Positions 24,923 through 34,154 are shown, numbered from the stretch's first letter. The stretch is 64,000 nt of DNA from Franzmannia pantelleriensis (GCF_900102875.1 NZ_FNGH01000001.1:276993-340992); one strand, 5' to 3'. Made by a program: numbers and translations. The notes: a model not told the origin generated them from the sequence alone.

Positions 24923-27371
24923 GGTGGGCCTCTTGGGATGCCAACGTGCGCTGACGCAGTGCCTCGGCGGCCATCAGCACCCGCTCCGGGGTCGCCGGGG
25001 TGTCGAGGCGGGGCGCCTCGCGATAATCGACGAGACTCGAGAGCGCATCGCGCAGCGCCGACCACACCGCCATGCCGAGCATGAACGGTGGCTCGCCGAC
25101 CGCCTTGGAGCGGTAGATGCTGGCCTGGGAATTGGGGTGACCCTGCATCAGTTCGACGTTGAACACCGGCGGCAGATCGCCGAACGCGGGGATCTTGTAG
25201 GTGGCGGGACCGTCGCTGACCAGGCGGCCGGCGTCGTTCCACTTGAGCTCCTCGCTGGTCAACCAGCCCATGCCTTGAATGAAGCCGCCCTCGACCTGGC
25301 CGATGTCGATGGCCGGGTTCAGCGAGTCGCCGACGTCATGCAGGATATCGACCCGATCCACCAGGTACTCACCGCTCAAGGTGTCGACGCTGACCTCGGC
25401 TACTGCGGCACCGAAGGCGTAGTAGTAGAACGGCCGGCCTTTGGCGGTCTCGCGGTCGTAGTGAATCAGCGGCGTGGAATAGAAGCCCTTCTCCGACAGT
25501 GAGATGCGTGACAGATAGGCGGCCTGGACCAGCTCACCCCAGGGGATGCGGCGCTCGGCTTCGCCGCTGCCGGCGATCAGCGCGCCTGCTTCCAGGCGCA
25601 TGCCCTCGCGGTCGAGGCCGCCGCGGTCGGCACCGAAGTGCTCGGCGGCGAAGTCGAAGAGCCGCGCCTTGAGCGTAAGACAGGCGTCGCGGGCGGCCTG
25701 GCCGTTGAGATCGGCGCCGCTGGAGGCCGCGGTGGGCGAGGTGTTGGGCACCTTGTCGGTGCGCGTGGCGCTAATACGCACCTGTTCGAGGTCGAGGCCC
25801 AGCTCGCGGGCCACTACCTGACACACCTTGGTGTGCAGGCCCTGGCCCATCTCGGTGCCACCGTGGTTGATCATCACGCTGCCGTCGGTATAGACGTGAA
25901 GCAGGGCGCCGGCCTGGTTGAGATGCTTGGCGGTGAAGGAGATGCCGAACTTCACCGGCGTCAGTGCCAGGCCCTTCTTGATGATCGGGTTGCGGGCATT
26001 GTGGGCGACGACGGCTTCGCGGCGTGCCCAGTAGTCGCTGCTCTGCTCGAGCTGGGCGATCAAGTCATGGAGCAAGCCGAGCTGCTCCACCGGCTGGCCG
26101 TAGTGGGTGACGTCGCGCCCGGCGCGATAGAGGTTGCGCTTGCGAATGGTCAGCGGGTCTTGGCCGAGGCGGCGGGCGATATCGTCCATCGCCGCCTCGA
26201 TGATCATCATGCCCTGGGGGCCGCCGAAACCGCGGAAGGCGGTATTCGAGGCGGTGTGGGTCTTGGCGCGGTGGCCGGTGACCCGCGCGCTGCCCAGCGA
26301 GTAGGCGTTGTCGGCATGGAACATGGCGCGGTCGACGATGGCTTCGGAGAGGTCCGGCGAGTAGCCGCAGTCGCCGATGACGGTAATGTCGCCTCCCTGC
26401 AGCACGCCCTGGGCATCGAAGCCGAGCTGGTAGCGGTTGTGGAAGGGGTGGCGCTTGCCGGTGGCGCGCATGTCCTCGGCGCGCGGCAGACGAACACGGG
26501 TGGTACGCCCGGTGCGCCGCGCGATGATCGCGGCAATGCAGGCCCACGGCGAGGCCTGGGTCTCCTTGCCGCCGAAGCCGCCGCCCATACGGCGCATCTC
26601 CACGGTGACCGCGTGGAAGGGAATGTCGAGCACCTCGGCGACCAGCTTCTGGGTTTCGCTGGGGTGCTGGTTGGAGGTGTGCACGATGACCCCTTCATCC
26701 TCGGTGGGCTGCACCAGACAGGCTTGCCCTTCGAGGTAGAAGTGCTCCTGGCCGCCGACGAACTGCTCGCTCTCGATCACGTGGGCGGCACCGCTCAGCG
26801 CTGCCTGCCAGTCACCGCTCTGCTGTACGTGGGTAGGCCGCACGAACTCCTCGCGCTCGGCGGCGGCCACCGGGTCGAGGCTGGCCGGCCGTTCGTCGAT
26901 CTCGACCGAGGCCAGCGTCACGGCGCGGCGCGCCGCCTGGTGGCTCTCGGCGGCCACCGCGAACAGGCACTGGCCGACGTAGCTGATCTCGTCGTCGGCG
27001 AAGATTGGGTCGCCGGGAAACACCGGGCCGATGTCAGTATGGCCGGGAACGTCGACGATGGTGATCACATCGACCACGCCGGGGGCGGACTTGACCTTCT
27101 CCAGATCGAGGCGGGTCAGGCGGCCGTGGGCCACCGGCGAGAGACCCAATGCCACGTGCAGGGCATCGGCCGGGGCCTGGAGGTCATCGATATAGGCGGC
27201 GCGGCCGGTGACGTGCTTGACGGCACTCTCGTGGGCGCGGGTCGTTCCGGGCGCTCCCTGGCGAGCGATATCGCTGGTCTCGCGGGCCAGCGGGCCATCG
27301 CCTTTGTTGCGACCCTGCTGGTCGGCGCGCGCCTTGGCTGAAGCGGGTGAGAGTTCAGTGAGCGTACGCAT
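24909..27371 (-). CDS. xdhB: Xanthine dehydrogenase, molybdopterin-binding large subunit
   Basis: An 820-residue molybdenum hydroxylase subunit that oxidises hypoxanthine and xanthine to urate. The first domain starts near KHVTGRAAYIDDLQAP; the cofactor-binding part shows GGQEHFYLEGQ, RMGGGFGGKETQA, TAFRGFGGPQGM and NHGGTEMGQGLHTKV. The C-terminal KAVGEPPFMLG contains the conserved catalytic Glu. Length is slightly over the usual 760-800. It overlaps xdhA by 17 bases and xdhC by 14. Cofactor supply fits the moeA and moaB genes in the same window, though those are not in this operon. Confidence 0.96.
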   Translation of the reverse strand: MRTLTELSPASAKARADQQGRNKGDGPLARETSDIARQGAPGTTRAHESAVKHVTGRAAYIDDLQAPADALHVALGLSPVAHGRLTRLDLEKVKSAPGVVDVITIVDVPGHTDIGPVFPGDPIFADDEISYVGQCLFAVAAESHQAARRAVTLASVEIDERPASLDPVAAAEREEFVRPTHVQQSGDWQAALSGAAHVIESEQFVGGQEHFYLEGQACLVQPTEDEGVIVHTSNQHPSETQKLVAEVLDIPFHAVTVEMRRMGGGFGGKETQASPWACIAAIIARRTGRTTRVRLPRAEDMRATGKRHPFHNRYQLGFDAQGVLQGGDITVIGDCGYSPDLSEAIVDRAMFHADNAYSLGSARVTGHRAKTHTASNTAFRGFGGPQGMMIIEAAMDDIARRLGQDPLTIRKRNLYRAGRDVTHYGQPVEQLGLLHDLIAQLEQSSDYWARREAVVAHNARNPIIKKGLALTPVKFGISFTAKHLNQAGALLHVYTDGSVMINHGGTEMGQGLHTKVCQVVARELGLDLEQVRISATRTDKVPNTSPTAASSGADLNGQAARDACLTLKARLFDFAAEHFGADRGGLDREGMRLEAGALIAGSGEAERRIPWGELVQAAYLSRISLSEKGFYSTPLIHYDRETAKGRPFYYYAFGAAVAEVSVDTLSGEYLVDRVDILHDVGDSLNPAIDIGQVEGGFIQGMGWLTSEELKWNDAGRLVSDGPATYKIPAFGDLPPVFNVELMQGHPNSQASIYRSKAVGEPPFMLGMAVWSALRDALSSLVDYREAPRLDTPATPERVLMAAEALRQRTLASQEAHHAPA

Positions 27372-28821
27372 GCAGGGTCACCTCTTGTTGGGGGGTGGCG
27401 TGGCGGTCGGCGTCGATCATCAGTCGCAGCCGTTCGAGCAGGTTACTCGCTGCCACTTGGCGATACTCGGCGCTGCCGCGCACGTCGCTCATCGGCTGAA
27501 AGTCCTGAGCAAGGGCGGCACGCGCGTCGGCAAAGGTGGTGTCATCCGGGGCCTGGCCTTCGAGAATGGCCTCGGCGGCGGCGGCGCGCTTGGGAATCGC
27601 CGCCATACCACCGAAGGCCAGGCGTACGTCGCGCATCACCCCGTCGTCGAGGCGCCAGGCAAAGGCGCCCAGCACCGCCGAAATATCGTCTTCTCGCCGC
27701 TTGGACAGCTTCCAGACCTTGAGATTCTGCGCCTCGTCCGGACGCGGCATGAAAATCGCGCGGATGAATTCGTTGGCGCCAAGCGCGGTCTGCTTATAGT
27801 CGAGGAAGAAGTCGCTTAGCGGCAGTTCGCGCTCACCGTCGGGGCCATCGAGACTCACTCGGGCGTCGAGGGCCAGAAGCACCGGCGGTGAGTCGCCGAT
27901 CGGTGAGGCGTTGGCAACGTTGCCGCCGAGGGTGCCGCGGTTGCGGATCTGCTTGGAGGCAAAACGGTGCAGCAGGTGAGCAAAGGCGGGGAAGTGCGTC
28001 TCGAACAGCGGCTCGAGGCGCGAGTAAGTCACCGCGGCACCGATCCACCAGCCTTGTGGGGTCTCCTCGATGGCATTGAGTTCGGCGACCTGGCGTACGT
28101 CGATCAGGTCATCCAGGGCCTTGAGCTGCTGGGTGGTCTCGAGCCACAAATCCGTGGCACCGGCCACCAGGCGGGCCTCGGGGCGTTCGGCCTTGAGCTT
28201 TCGCAGCGCGGCGAGATCGCGCGGGGCGACGTAGTGGCCACCACGGGTCGCGCTGGCCTTGGCCGAGCGCAGCTGAGCGACGTTGCTGGCCAGGTCGGGA
28301 TCGTCGGCCCATAGCGGGTGCGTATCGGGATAGTCGTTCATGCTCAACGCGGCGTCGCGGATCGGGCGATAGCCGGTGCAGCGGCACAGGTTACCGCCCA
28401 GCACCTCCTCGAGTCGCTGCTGACTCAGTGGCGTCGGCGTGCGGCGCTGCTCCTCGTGCAGGGTAAACAGCGACATCACGATGCCCGGTGTGCAGAAGCC
28501 GCACTGACTACCGTGGCATTCGACCATGGCGGCCTGGGCCGGATGCAGCGCATCGCCGCGGGCTAAGCCCTCGACGGTGACCAGGTGGCAGCCGTCGAGC
28601 TGGTGGGCGGGGGTGATGCAGCCGTTGGCGGCCGCATAGCGCAGCGCGCCGTCGTCGCCGGGCTCGCCGATGGCCACGGTGCAGGCACCGCAGTCACCCG
28701 AGGCGCAGCCTTCCTTGGTGCCGGTCTGGCCCAGGCGTGTGCGCAGGAGTTCGAGAATGCTGGTGTCGGCGGGCACGTCGTTGCAGCGCTGACGCTTGCC
28801 GTTGAGATAGAAGTCGATCAT
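27355..28821 (-). CDS. xdhA: Xanthine dehydrogenase small subunit (2Fe-2S and FAD)
   Basis: A 488-residue electron-transfer subunit. The plant-type 2Fe-2S cluster ligands are Cys39, Cys44 and Cys47 (EGCASGDCGACTV). A second cluster domain has CGFCTPGIVMS and GNLCRCTGYRPI. The FAD domain follows with LVAGATDLWLE and the GTLGGNVANASPIGDS loop. The ATG at 28821 (MIDFYLNG) is the family start; an in-frame upstream codon at 28905 adds unrelated residues and covers the operator. First gene of the operon; a RutR-type box lies 77 bases upstream. Confidence 0.95.
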   Translation of the reverse strand: MIDFYLNGKRQRCNDVPADTSILELLRTRLGQTGTKEGCASGDCGACTVAIGEPGDDGALRYAAANGCITPAHQLDGCHLVTVEGLARGDALHPAQAAMVECHGSQCGFCTPGIVMSLFTLHEEQRRTPTPLSQQRLEEVLGGNLCRCTGYRPIRDAALSMNDYPDTHPLWADDPDLASNVAQLRSAKASATRGGHYVAPRDLAALRKLKAERPEARLVAGATDLWLETTQQLKALDDLIDVRQVAELNAIEETPQGWWIGAAVTYSRLEPLFETHFPAFAHLLHRFASKQIRNRGTLGGNVANASPIGDSPPVLLALDARVSLDGPDGERELPLSDFFLDYKQTALGANEFIRAIFMPRPDEAQNLKVWKLSKRREDDISAVLGAFAWRLDDGVMRDVRLAFGGMAAIPKRAAAAEAILEGQAPDDTTFADARAALAQDFQPMSDVRGSAEYRQVAASNLLERLRLMIDADRHATPQQEVTLHAYAH

Positions 28822-28897
28822 CGCAGGATCCGCTGGTTGTTGTACTCTCCAAGCCGCGCCGGCTTGGCAAGGTGACACAAGGAGATGTTGCCGCGTT

Positions 28898-28913
28898 CTG
28901 ACCAAGTGGTCAA
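28898..28913. promoter_or_regulatory. RutR-type operator upstream of xdhA
   Basis: CTGACCA-AG-TGGTCAA differs from the published E. coli RutR box TTGACCA-N2-TGGTCAA at one position only. It lies 77 bases upstream of xdhA, and a RutR-like regulator gene is divergent at 29332. RutR of E. coli responds to uracil and thymine and is known to affect purine genes, so regulation of this operon is credible. Repression versus activation is not decided by sequence. Confidence 0.8.
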
Positions 28914-29009
28914 CTTGAGATAAGCGTGGCTCATCCTCGGCAAGAGCGCAAGGCGCTGGCGCAGAAAATTATCGTGCAATCGGGCTCAGTGCAGATGGCC
29001 ACACCGCTC

Positions 29010-29258
29010 GGGACTGATCCGTCGACAGGTCTACGAGGGGGCGCTGTAAACCATCCCTGGGCGCTACCTATGCCCTGCTGCGCTCTAGCATCCTGCTCCG
29101 CTTGCAGGACCGGGGCTGGCCATCCATGGCCAGCCCGTTCGGAGGAATCCTCCTCACCCATGGCATAGAACCCCCTCTTCGACCTGTCCCCGGCGTCCCT
29201 CGCTATGCCTGGGACTGATCCATCGACAGGCCTACGAGGGGGCGCTGTAAACCGTCCC
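29010..29258. repeat. Intergenic repeat element with 48-base direct repeats and internal palindromes
   Basis: The 510-base gap between xdhA and rutR has no gene apart from the operator at 28898. Two 48-base copies, 29010-29057 and 29211-29258, differ at three positions. Between them are a perfect 11-base hairpin (GGGCTGGCCAT at 29113-29123 with 29126-29136), a short palindrome at 29141-29153, and a segment at 29171-29190 that is an inverted imperfect copy of part of the 48-mer (GACAGG...GAGGGGG). It looks like a family of extragenic repeats; copy number elsewhere is unknown. Confidence 0.75.
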
Positions 29259-29331
29259 GCGCCATCCCCGGCATTGCAGGGCGCAGGCGCCTGCGGCAAG
29301 CTTGTGGGCTCCATTCGCAAGAGCTTGAGCC

Positions 29332-29970
29332 ATGACAGCGACCTCTGTGGCCGAATCGACAGCCACCCGCCTGCGCAACGAGAAAGCCATCCTCGAGGCG
29401 GCCGAGCAGGTGTTCGCCCAGCACGGCTATCGCGGTGCCAGCGTCCAGGCCATTGCCGAAGCGGCCGGGCTGCCCAAATCCAACGTGCTCTATTACGTGG
29501 GCAGCAAGCAGAAGCTCTACGTGACGCTTCTCGAGCGCATGATGGCACGCTGGAATGCCATGCTCGACGACATCAGCGTCGATGACGATCCCGCTGAGGT
29601 ACTCGAGGCCTTCATTCGCAGCAAGATGCAGCTGACCCGTGATCATCCTCGCGGTTCGCGGCTGTTTGCCGCGGAGATTCTCGGCGGCGCGCCTTTTCTG
29701 CAGGAGTATCTGCGCGGCGAGCTGCGCGACTGGGTCGAGGCGCGGGCGAGAGTCTTCGAGCAGTGGGCCGAGCGCGGCCTGATGGACCGCATCGATCCGG
29801 TTTGGCTGATCTTCCTGATCTGGTCATCGACCCAGCACTACGCCGACTTCGAGGCCCAGGTGCTGGGCATCACCGACCGCAGCACTCTGAGCGACGAGGA
29901 CTACCAGCGCATCACGGAATTCCTGTGCACGGTGATTCTCAAAGGCTGCGGCGTTGCCACGCACCGCTAA
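29332..29970 (+). CDS. rutR: RutR-like TetR-family regulator
   Basis: A 212-residue TetR protein. The N-terminal helix-turn-helix covers about residues 15-62 (ILEAAEQVFAQHGYRGASVQAIAEAAGLPKSN, shown here only as position, ends LYYVGSKQKLY). The ligand domain carries SRLFAAEILGGAP and, near the C terminus, IDPVWLIFLIWSSTQHYADF, close to the same segments of E. coli RutR. RutR binds uracil or thymine and controls pyrimidine and purine use. A near-consensus RutR box sits in front of the divergent xdhABC-guaD operon. The 510-base gap contains the repeat element. Ligand may differ (for example a purine). Confidence 0.82.
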   Translation: MTATSVAESTATRLRNEKAILEAAEQVFAQHGYRGASVQAIAEAAGLPKSNVLYYVGSKQKLYVTLLERMMARWNAMLDDISVDDDPAEVLEAFIRSKMQLTRDHPRGSRLFAAEILGGAPFLQEYLRGELRDWVEARARVFEQWAERGLMDRIDPVWLIFLIWSSTQHYADFEAQVLGITDRSTLSDEDYQRITEFLCTVILKGCGVATHR

Positions 29971-29977
29971 GGCTGAC

Positions 29978-29989
29978 TTTGTATACAAA
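29978..29989. promoter_or_regulatory. Palindromic operator TTTGTATACAAA upstream of GntR gene
   Basis: A perfect 12-base palindrome lies 91 bases before the GntR/FCD gene and eight bases after the rutR stop. TTGTATACAA-type sequences are the usual targets of FCD-subfamily GntR regulators, so autoregulation is likely. Confidence 0.65.
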
Positions 29990-30080
29990 TTGATGATGTA
30001 ATGGTGGGCAGTCGTGTCGCACCATGTCAGGGTGACACCTACATCCAACGCGCGAGCCTACGAGTCGAGGACATCACATC

Positions 30081-30803
30081 ATGAGTAGCCGCTGGCAGGA
30101 CGAGGTACTCGCCGACGTCGCATCCGGCGTCCGCATCAACGACCAGCATATCGTCGAGCGGATCCGCCAGGCGGTGCTGATGCAGCGCCTGCCGCCCAAC
30201 ACCCGGCTGCCGGAAGTGGCGCTGGGTGAGATCTTCGGGGTCAGCCGCTCGGTGGTGCGCAAGGCGCTGACGCGGCTGGCCTCCGATCACGTGATCACTC
30301 AGCAGCCTAACCAGGTGGCGCGGGTCAGCGCACCCAGCGTTGACGAGACGCGTGAGATCTTCGCCGCGCGGCGGCTGGTGGAGGGCGAGGTAGTGGCGCT
30401 GCTGGCGGCCGACGCCGCTCCGGCCTGGCGTACGCGATTGAGCGAGCTATGCGACGCGGAGGCCGAGGCCCATGCGCGCGGCGACGAACCGCAGCGTATC
30501 GAGCACTCGCTGGCGCTGCACCATACCCTGGCCGAGCACTCCCCCAATCGCATCCTGGGGGCCATGCTTAGCGACCTGATCCTGCGCACCTCGATCGTGA
30601 TCGCCCTCTACAAGCATGCCGGGCTCGCGTCCTGCTATCTGGAGGGCGACCATCCGCGCCTACGTGACGCATTGGCGGCGGGAGACTGTGAGGCGGCGCG
30701 TGCGGCGATCCACCATCACCTCGATAGTCTCGAGGCGCTGCTCGACCTGCGTACCAAGTCGTCGCAGATCGATCTGGCGGCGATCTTTGGCCAGTCCGCC
30801 TGA
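30081..30803 (+). CDS. GntR-family (FCD) transcriptional regulator
   Basis: A 240-residue regulator. The winged helix-turn-helix is at about residues 22-85 (LPEVALGEIFGVSRSVVRKAL), followed by an all-helical FCD ligand domain with ARRLVEGEVVALLA and the metal-ligand type His residues in HSLALHHTLAEH and AAIHHHLDSLE. FCD regulators usually sense organic acids or nucleobase breakdown products. Position after rutR and the purine operon suggests a link to purine or allantoin use, but nothing in the protein fixes the ligand. A palindromic operator candidate lies upstream. hrpB starts five bases after its stop. Confidence 0.88.
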   Translation: MSSRWQDEVLADVASGVRINDQHIVERIRQAVLMQRLPPNTRLPEVALGEIFGVSRSVVRKALTRLASDHVITQQPNQVARVSAPSVDETREIFAARRLVEGEVVALLAADAAPAWRTRLSELCDAEAEAHARGDEPQRIEHSLALHHTLAEHSPNRILGAMLSDLILRTSIVIALYKHAGLASCYLEGDHPRLRDALAAGDCEAARAAIHHHLDSLEALLDLRTKSSQIDLAAIFGQSA

Positions 30804-30807
30804 TTCC

Positions 30808-33294
30808 GTGCCAGTGTTACCGATAGATGAGCACTTGGCGGCCATTGCCGGTGCCCTGGATGCGTCGGCGACGGCGCTATTGGTCGCCGAGCCTGGCGCC
30901 GGCAAGACCACCCGTGTCCCCCTCGCGCTGCTCGAGGCCGATTGGTGCCGCGAGGGCACGCTACTGCTGCTCGAGCCGCGGCGGGTGGCGGCCAGGCTGG
31001 CGGCGCAGCACATGGCCGATCAGCTCGGCGAAGCGCTGGGGGAAACGGTCGGCTATCGCATGCGCGGCGAGAGCCGGGTGGGGCCGCGCACGCGGCTCGA
31101 AGTGATCACTCAGGGGGTGCTGACCCGGCTGTTGCAGGATGATCCGCTACTCGAAGGTGTAGCCGGCATCCTGTTCGATGAATTCCATGAACGCAGCCTC
31201 GAGGCAGACCTTGGGCTGGCGCTGACCCTCGACGTACAGCAGGGGCTGCGTGAAGACCTTCGCCTACTGGTGATGTCGGCAACCCTAGACGTCGCGGCGC
31301 TGCAGGTGCTGCTGGGCCGGGAGGCGCCGGTCATCGAATGCGCCGGGCGCAGCTATCCGGTGACGACGCACTATCGCCCGCTGCGAACAGTGAGACATCG
31401 CCAGGATACCGCCCGCCAGCAGGCCAGCGTAGTGCATGAAGCGCTCGCTGCGGCAGACGGGGACGTACTGGTGATCCTGCCCGGGGTGGCGGAAATTCGC
31501 CGCCTGGCCGGCGTGCTGGCCGAACGAGAGCCCTCTCTAGCGGTATTGGAACTCCATGGCAGACTGCCGCTGGAGGCGCAGCGTCGTGCACTGCAGGCGG
31601 ATCCCGAGGGGCGTCGTCGGGTGGTGCTGGCGACCGCCATCGCCGAGTCGAGCGTCACCGTTGACGGCGTACGCATCGTCATCGACGCCGGGCGTGAGCG
31701 AGTGCCGATGTTCCAGCCGCGCAGCGGCATGACGCGTCTGGCGACGCGACACGTCAACCGTGCCAGCGCCGACCAGCGGCGTGGACGCGCGGGTCGCCAG
31801 GCGCCGGGGATCTGCTATCGGCTATGGGCCGAGGAGCTGCCACTGGTGCCTCACGGCGAGCCGGAAATACGCCAGGCCGATCTGGCCCCGCTGGCTTTCG
31901 AGCTGGCGCGCTGGGGCATCAGCGACGTTGACAGCCTGCGCTGGGTAACGCCACCGCCGGCTGCGGCCCTGGCGGCGGCGCGGGAGCTGCTGCAGCGCCT
32001 CGGCGTGCTCGACACGCAGCTTTATTTGACCGACCTGGGGCGTCGCTGTGTCCGCTGGCCGACGCATCCGCGCCTGGCGGCGATGCTCGAGCACGCCGCC
32101 GAGCGGCGTTGCATGGCATTGGCCTGTGCCCTGGTGGCGCTGCTGGAGAGCCGCGACGGCGAGCGCGAGGAGGACCTGGTGCGGGCGCTCGAACAGCGCC
32201 TGGCACGTCCCGCGGACTACCGGGCGTGGCAGCGCGATGCCAAGCGGCTGTGTCGCAGCGCCGGTGTGCCGCTGGCGGTAGCGTCGTTCGAGGAAGTGGG
32301 AGAGCTGCTGGCAGTGGCGTTTCCCGAGCGTATCGCCCAGCAGTTGGCGGTGGGGCGCTTCCGCTTGTCGGGAGGCGGTCAGGCGACGCTGCCCGAGGGG
32401 CATCCGCTGGCCCACAGCGAGCTGCTTGTGGCCGCTGAGCTCGACGGTGACGCCACCGCAGCGCGCATCTACCGGGCGGCGCCGGTCAGTTTGACGCGTC
32501 TCGAGGCGTGCTTTCCGTCGCTTGCCGAGTGGCAGGAGAGGGTCGAGTGGTCGGAGCAGGAGGGGCGGCTGCTCGGCGAGCAAGTGCGCGCCCTGGATGC
32601 GCTCGTGGTGGCCAGACGGCCAATGACCTCGCTGCCACCCGAGGCGGTTCGCGGCGCGCTCCTCGCATCGCTGAAGCGCAACGCAACGCTGCCCTTCGAC
32701 GACGTGGCCGACCAGTTGCGAGGGCGGGTGGCGCTGTTGCGGCGCGAATTCGGCGAGCCCTGGCCCGACTGGTCCCAGGCGGCGCTGCTGGCGCGCCTCG
32801 ATGACTGGTTGGGGCCATACCTCGACGGCGTCACGCGGCTCGAAGCGATCGCTCGACTGCCGCTGGGGCGCTATCTTCAGGACTCTCTCGACTGGCCGCG
32901 GCGCGAGCGGCTCGCCGAGCTGGCGCCGGAGCGCATGACCCTGCCCAGCGGCAACGCGGTGCGGCTCGACTATCGGCCCTGTCTGGACGGCGAGGACCCG
33001 CTGCTGGCTGCCAAGCTGCAGGAGCTGTTTGGGTGGCAGGCCACGCCGCGTTTGGCAGATGGCCGGGTGACGCCGCTGGTGCACCTGCTGTCGCCGGCCC
33101 GCCGCCCGCTCCAGGTGACACGTGATCTCGCCAGTTTCTGGGCCAACGGGTATGCGGAGGTGCGCAAGGACATGCGCGGGCGCTATCCCAAGCACCCCTG
33201 GCCGGAGGATCCTCTCAGCGCCGCAGCGACGGCGCGAACCAAGCGTCGCAGCGATGCTGCGTCGAATAGTGGTGGAACTCGGCATAGACTTTGA
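30808..33294 (+). CDS. hrpB: ATP-dependent RNA helicase HrpB
   Basis: An 828-residue DEAH-box helicase. Motif I is AEPGAGKTTRVP near residue 28, motif II is DEFHERS, motif III is MSATLD, and the second RecA domain has ATAIAESSVTVDGV and QRRGRAGRQAPG. The C-terminal third (about 570-828) with PRRPLQVTRDLASFW and YPKHPWPEDP is the HrpB-specific part. I chose GTG at 30808 (a second GTG is at 30814); an open frame continues upstream but lies over the GntR gene in another frame and has no homology. Cellular role is poorly known: RNA processing or ribosome-associated in gammaproteobacteria. Confidence 0.94.
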   Translation: MPVLPIDEHLAAIAGALDASATALLVAEPGAGKTTRVPLALLEADWCREGTLLLLEPRRVAARLAAQHMADQLGEALGETVGYRMRGESRVGPRTRLEVITQGVLTRLLQDDPLLEGVAGILFDEFHERSLEADLGLALTLDVQQGLREDLRLLVMSATLDVAALQVLLGREAPVIECAGRSYPVTTHYRPLRTVRHRQDTARQQASVVHEALAAADGDVLVILPGVAEIRRLAGVLAEREPSLAVLELHGRLPLEAQRRALQADPEGRRRVVLATAIAESSVTVDGVRIVIDAGRERVPMFQPRSGMTRLATRHVNRASADQRRGRAGRQAPGICYRLWAEELPLVPHGEPEIRQADLAPLAFELARWGISDVDSLRWVTPPPAAALAAARELLQRLGVLDTQLYLTDLGRRCVRWPTHPRLAAMLEHAAERRCMALACALVALLESRDGEREEDLVRALEQRLARPADYRAWQRDAKRLCRSAGVPLAVASFEEVGELLAVAFPERIAQQLAVGRFRLSGGGQATLPEGHPLAHSELLVAAELDGDATAARIYRAAPVSLTRLEACFPSLAEWQERVEWSEQEGRLLGEQVRALDALVVARRPMTSLPPEAVRGALLASLKRNATLPFDDVADQLRGRVALLRREFGEPWPDWSQAALLARLDDWLGPYLDGVTRLEAIARLPLGRYLQDSLDWPRRERLAELAPERMTLPSGNAVRLDYRPCLDGEDPLLAAKLQELFGWQATPRLADGRVTPLVHLLSPARRPLQVTRDLASFWANGYAEVRKDMRGRYPKHPWPEDPLSAAATARTKRRSDAASNSGGTRHRL

Positions 33295-33387
33295 TGATCA
33301 GAGCGTTAACCGAAAGTCTTGCACCGACACACGCGAGACGGCATCCTTGGTTCACGCAAGATCTACAATTTCAGGGAGCATCGATCA

Positions 33388-34056
33388 ATGGCTTATCAAG
33401 AGTCACATGTGACACAGCGTCAGGCGAGCGCGGTCAGTACCAACAAGGTGCTACGCAACACGTACGCCTTGCTGGCCATGACCCTCCTGTTCTCCGCCGT
33501 GACTGCCGGGGCCGCCATGGCCATGGGCATCGAGCGGATGAACATCTTCGTGTTCTTCATCGGTGCCTACGGCCTGATGTTCCTGGTGCACAAGACGGCC
33601 AACTCGGCGGCCGGCCTGCTGGCGACGTTCGCCTTCACCGGGTTCATGGGGTTCACCCTGGGGCCGATCCTAAGTGCCTACCTGGCCATGCCCAACGGTG
33701 CCGCGCTGATCATGAACGCCCTGGCGATGACCGGTGCCACCTTCATCGGCCTGTCCGCCGTGGCACTGATCACCAAGAAGGATTTCAGCTTCCTCGGCAA
33801 CTTCCTGCTGGCCGGCGCCATCGTGTTGATCCTGGCCATGGTCGCAGCGCTGATCTTCAACATCCCGACACTCTCGCTGGCAGTATCGGCCGGCTTCGTG
33901 CTGTTCGCTTCAGCGGCGATCCTGTTCCAGACCAGTGAGATCGTGCATCGCGCTGGCGAGACCAACTACATCCTCGCCACCATCACCCTGTACGTCTCGA
34001 TCTACAACCTGTTCGTCAGCCTGCTGTCGATCCTGGGTATCATGAACAGCGACTGA
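33388..34056 (+). CDS. Bax inhibitor-1/YccA family membrane protein
   Basis: A 222-residue inner-membrane protein with seven hydrophobic helices beginning at about residue 25. The family marks are VLRNTYALLAMTLLFS at the N terminus and the C-terminal run ETNYILATITLYVSIYNLF. AGGGAG at 33372-33377 supports the ATG at 33388. YccA of E. coli interacts with the FtsH protease and slows degradation of jammed SecY; wider family members are calcium leak channels. The gene is alone between hrpB and the tus operon and is followed by a hairpin terminator. Confidence 0.92.
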   Translation: MAYQESHVTQRQASAVSTNKVLRNTYALLAMTLLFSAVTAGAAMAMGIERMNIFVFFIGAYGLMFLVHKTANSAAGLLATFAFTGFMGFTLGPILSAYLAMPNGAALIMNALAMTGATFIGLSAVALITKKDFSFLGNFLLAGAIVLILAMVAALIFNIPTLSLAVSAGFVLFASAAILFQTSEIVHRAGETNYILATITLYVSIYNLFVSLLSILGIMNSD

Positions 34057-34074
34057 CCGTTGTCGCTCGTGAGT

Positions 34075-34103
34075 GCAGGCCCCGCCTCATTGGTGGGGCC
34101 TGC
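34075..34103 (+). terminator. Hairpin terminator after the YccA-like gene
   Basis: GCAGGCCCC (34075-34083) pairs with GGGGCCTGC (34095-34103), extended inward by three further pairs with one wobble, leaving a five-base loop. Only a weak T run (GTGTTT) follows. It separates the YccA-like gene from tusD. Confidence 0.7.
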
Positions 34104-34154
34104 GTGTTTCAGGGCGAGGTATCTGCCATTGCCGTGGTGAAAGGAGAGAGCTGC

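Noticed and set aside
25638-27341. 567-residue open frame on the + strand
   Set aside because: Shadow of xdhB in GC-rich DNA; rich in Gly/Val/Ala with no domain pattern.
28931-29548. 205-residue open frame on the - strand across the xdhA-rutR gap
   Set aside because: It runs through the repeat element and into rutR; the frame exists because of repeat composition and codes for a biased sequence.
31822-33285. 487-residue open frame on the - strand
   Set aside because: Shadow of hrpB; no recognisable motif and no ribosome site.
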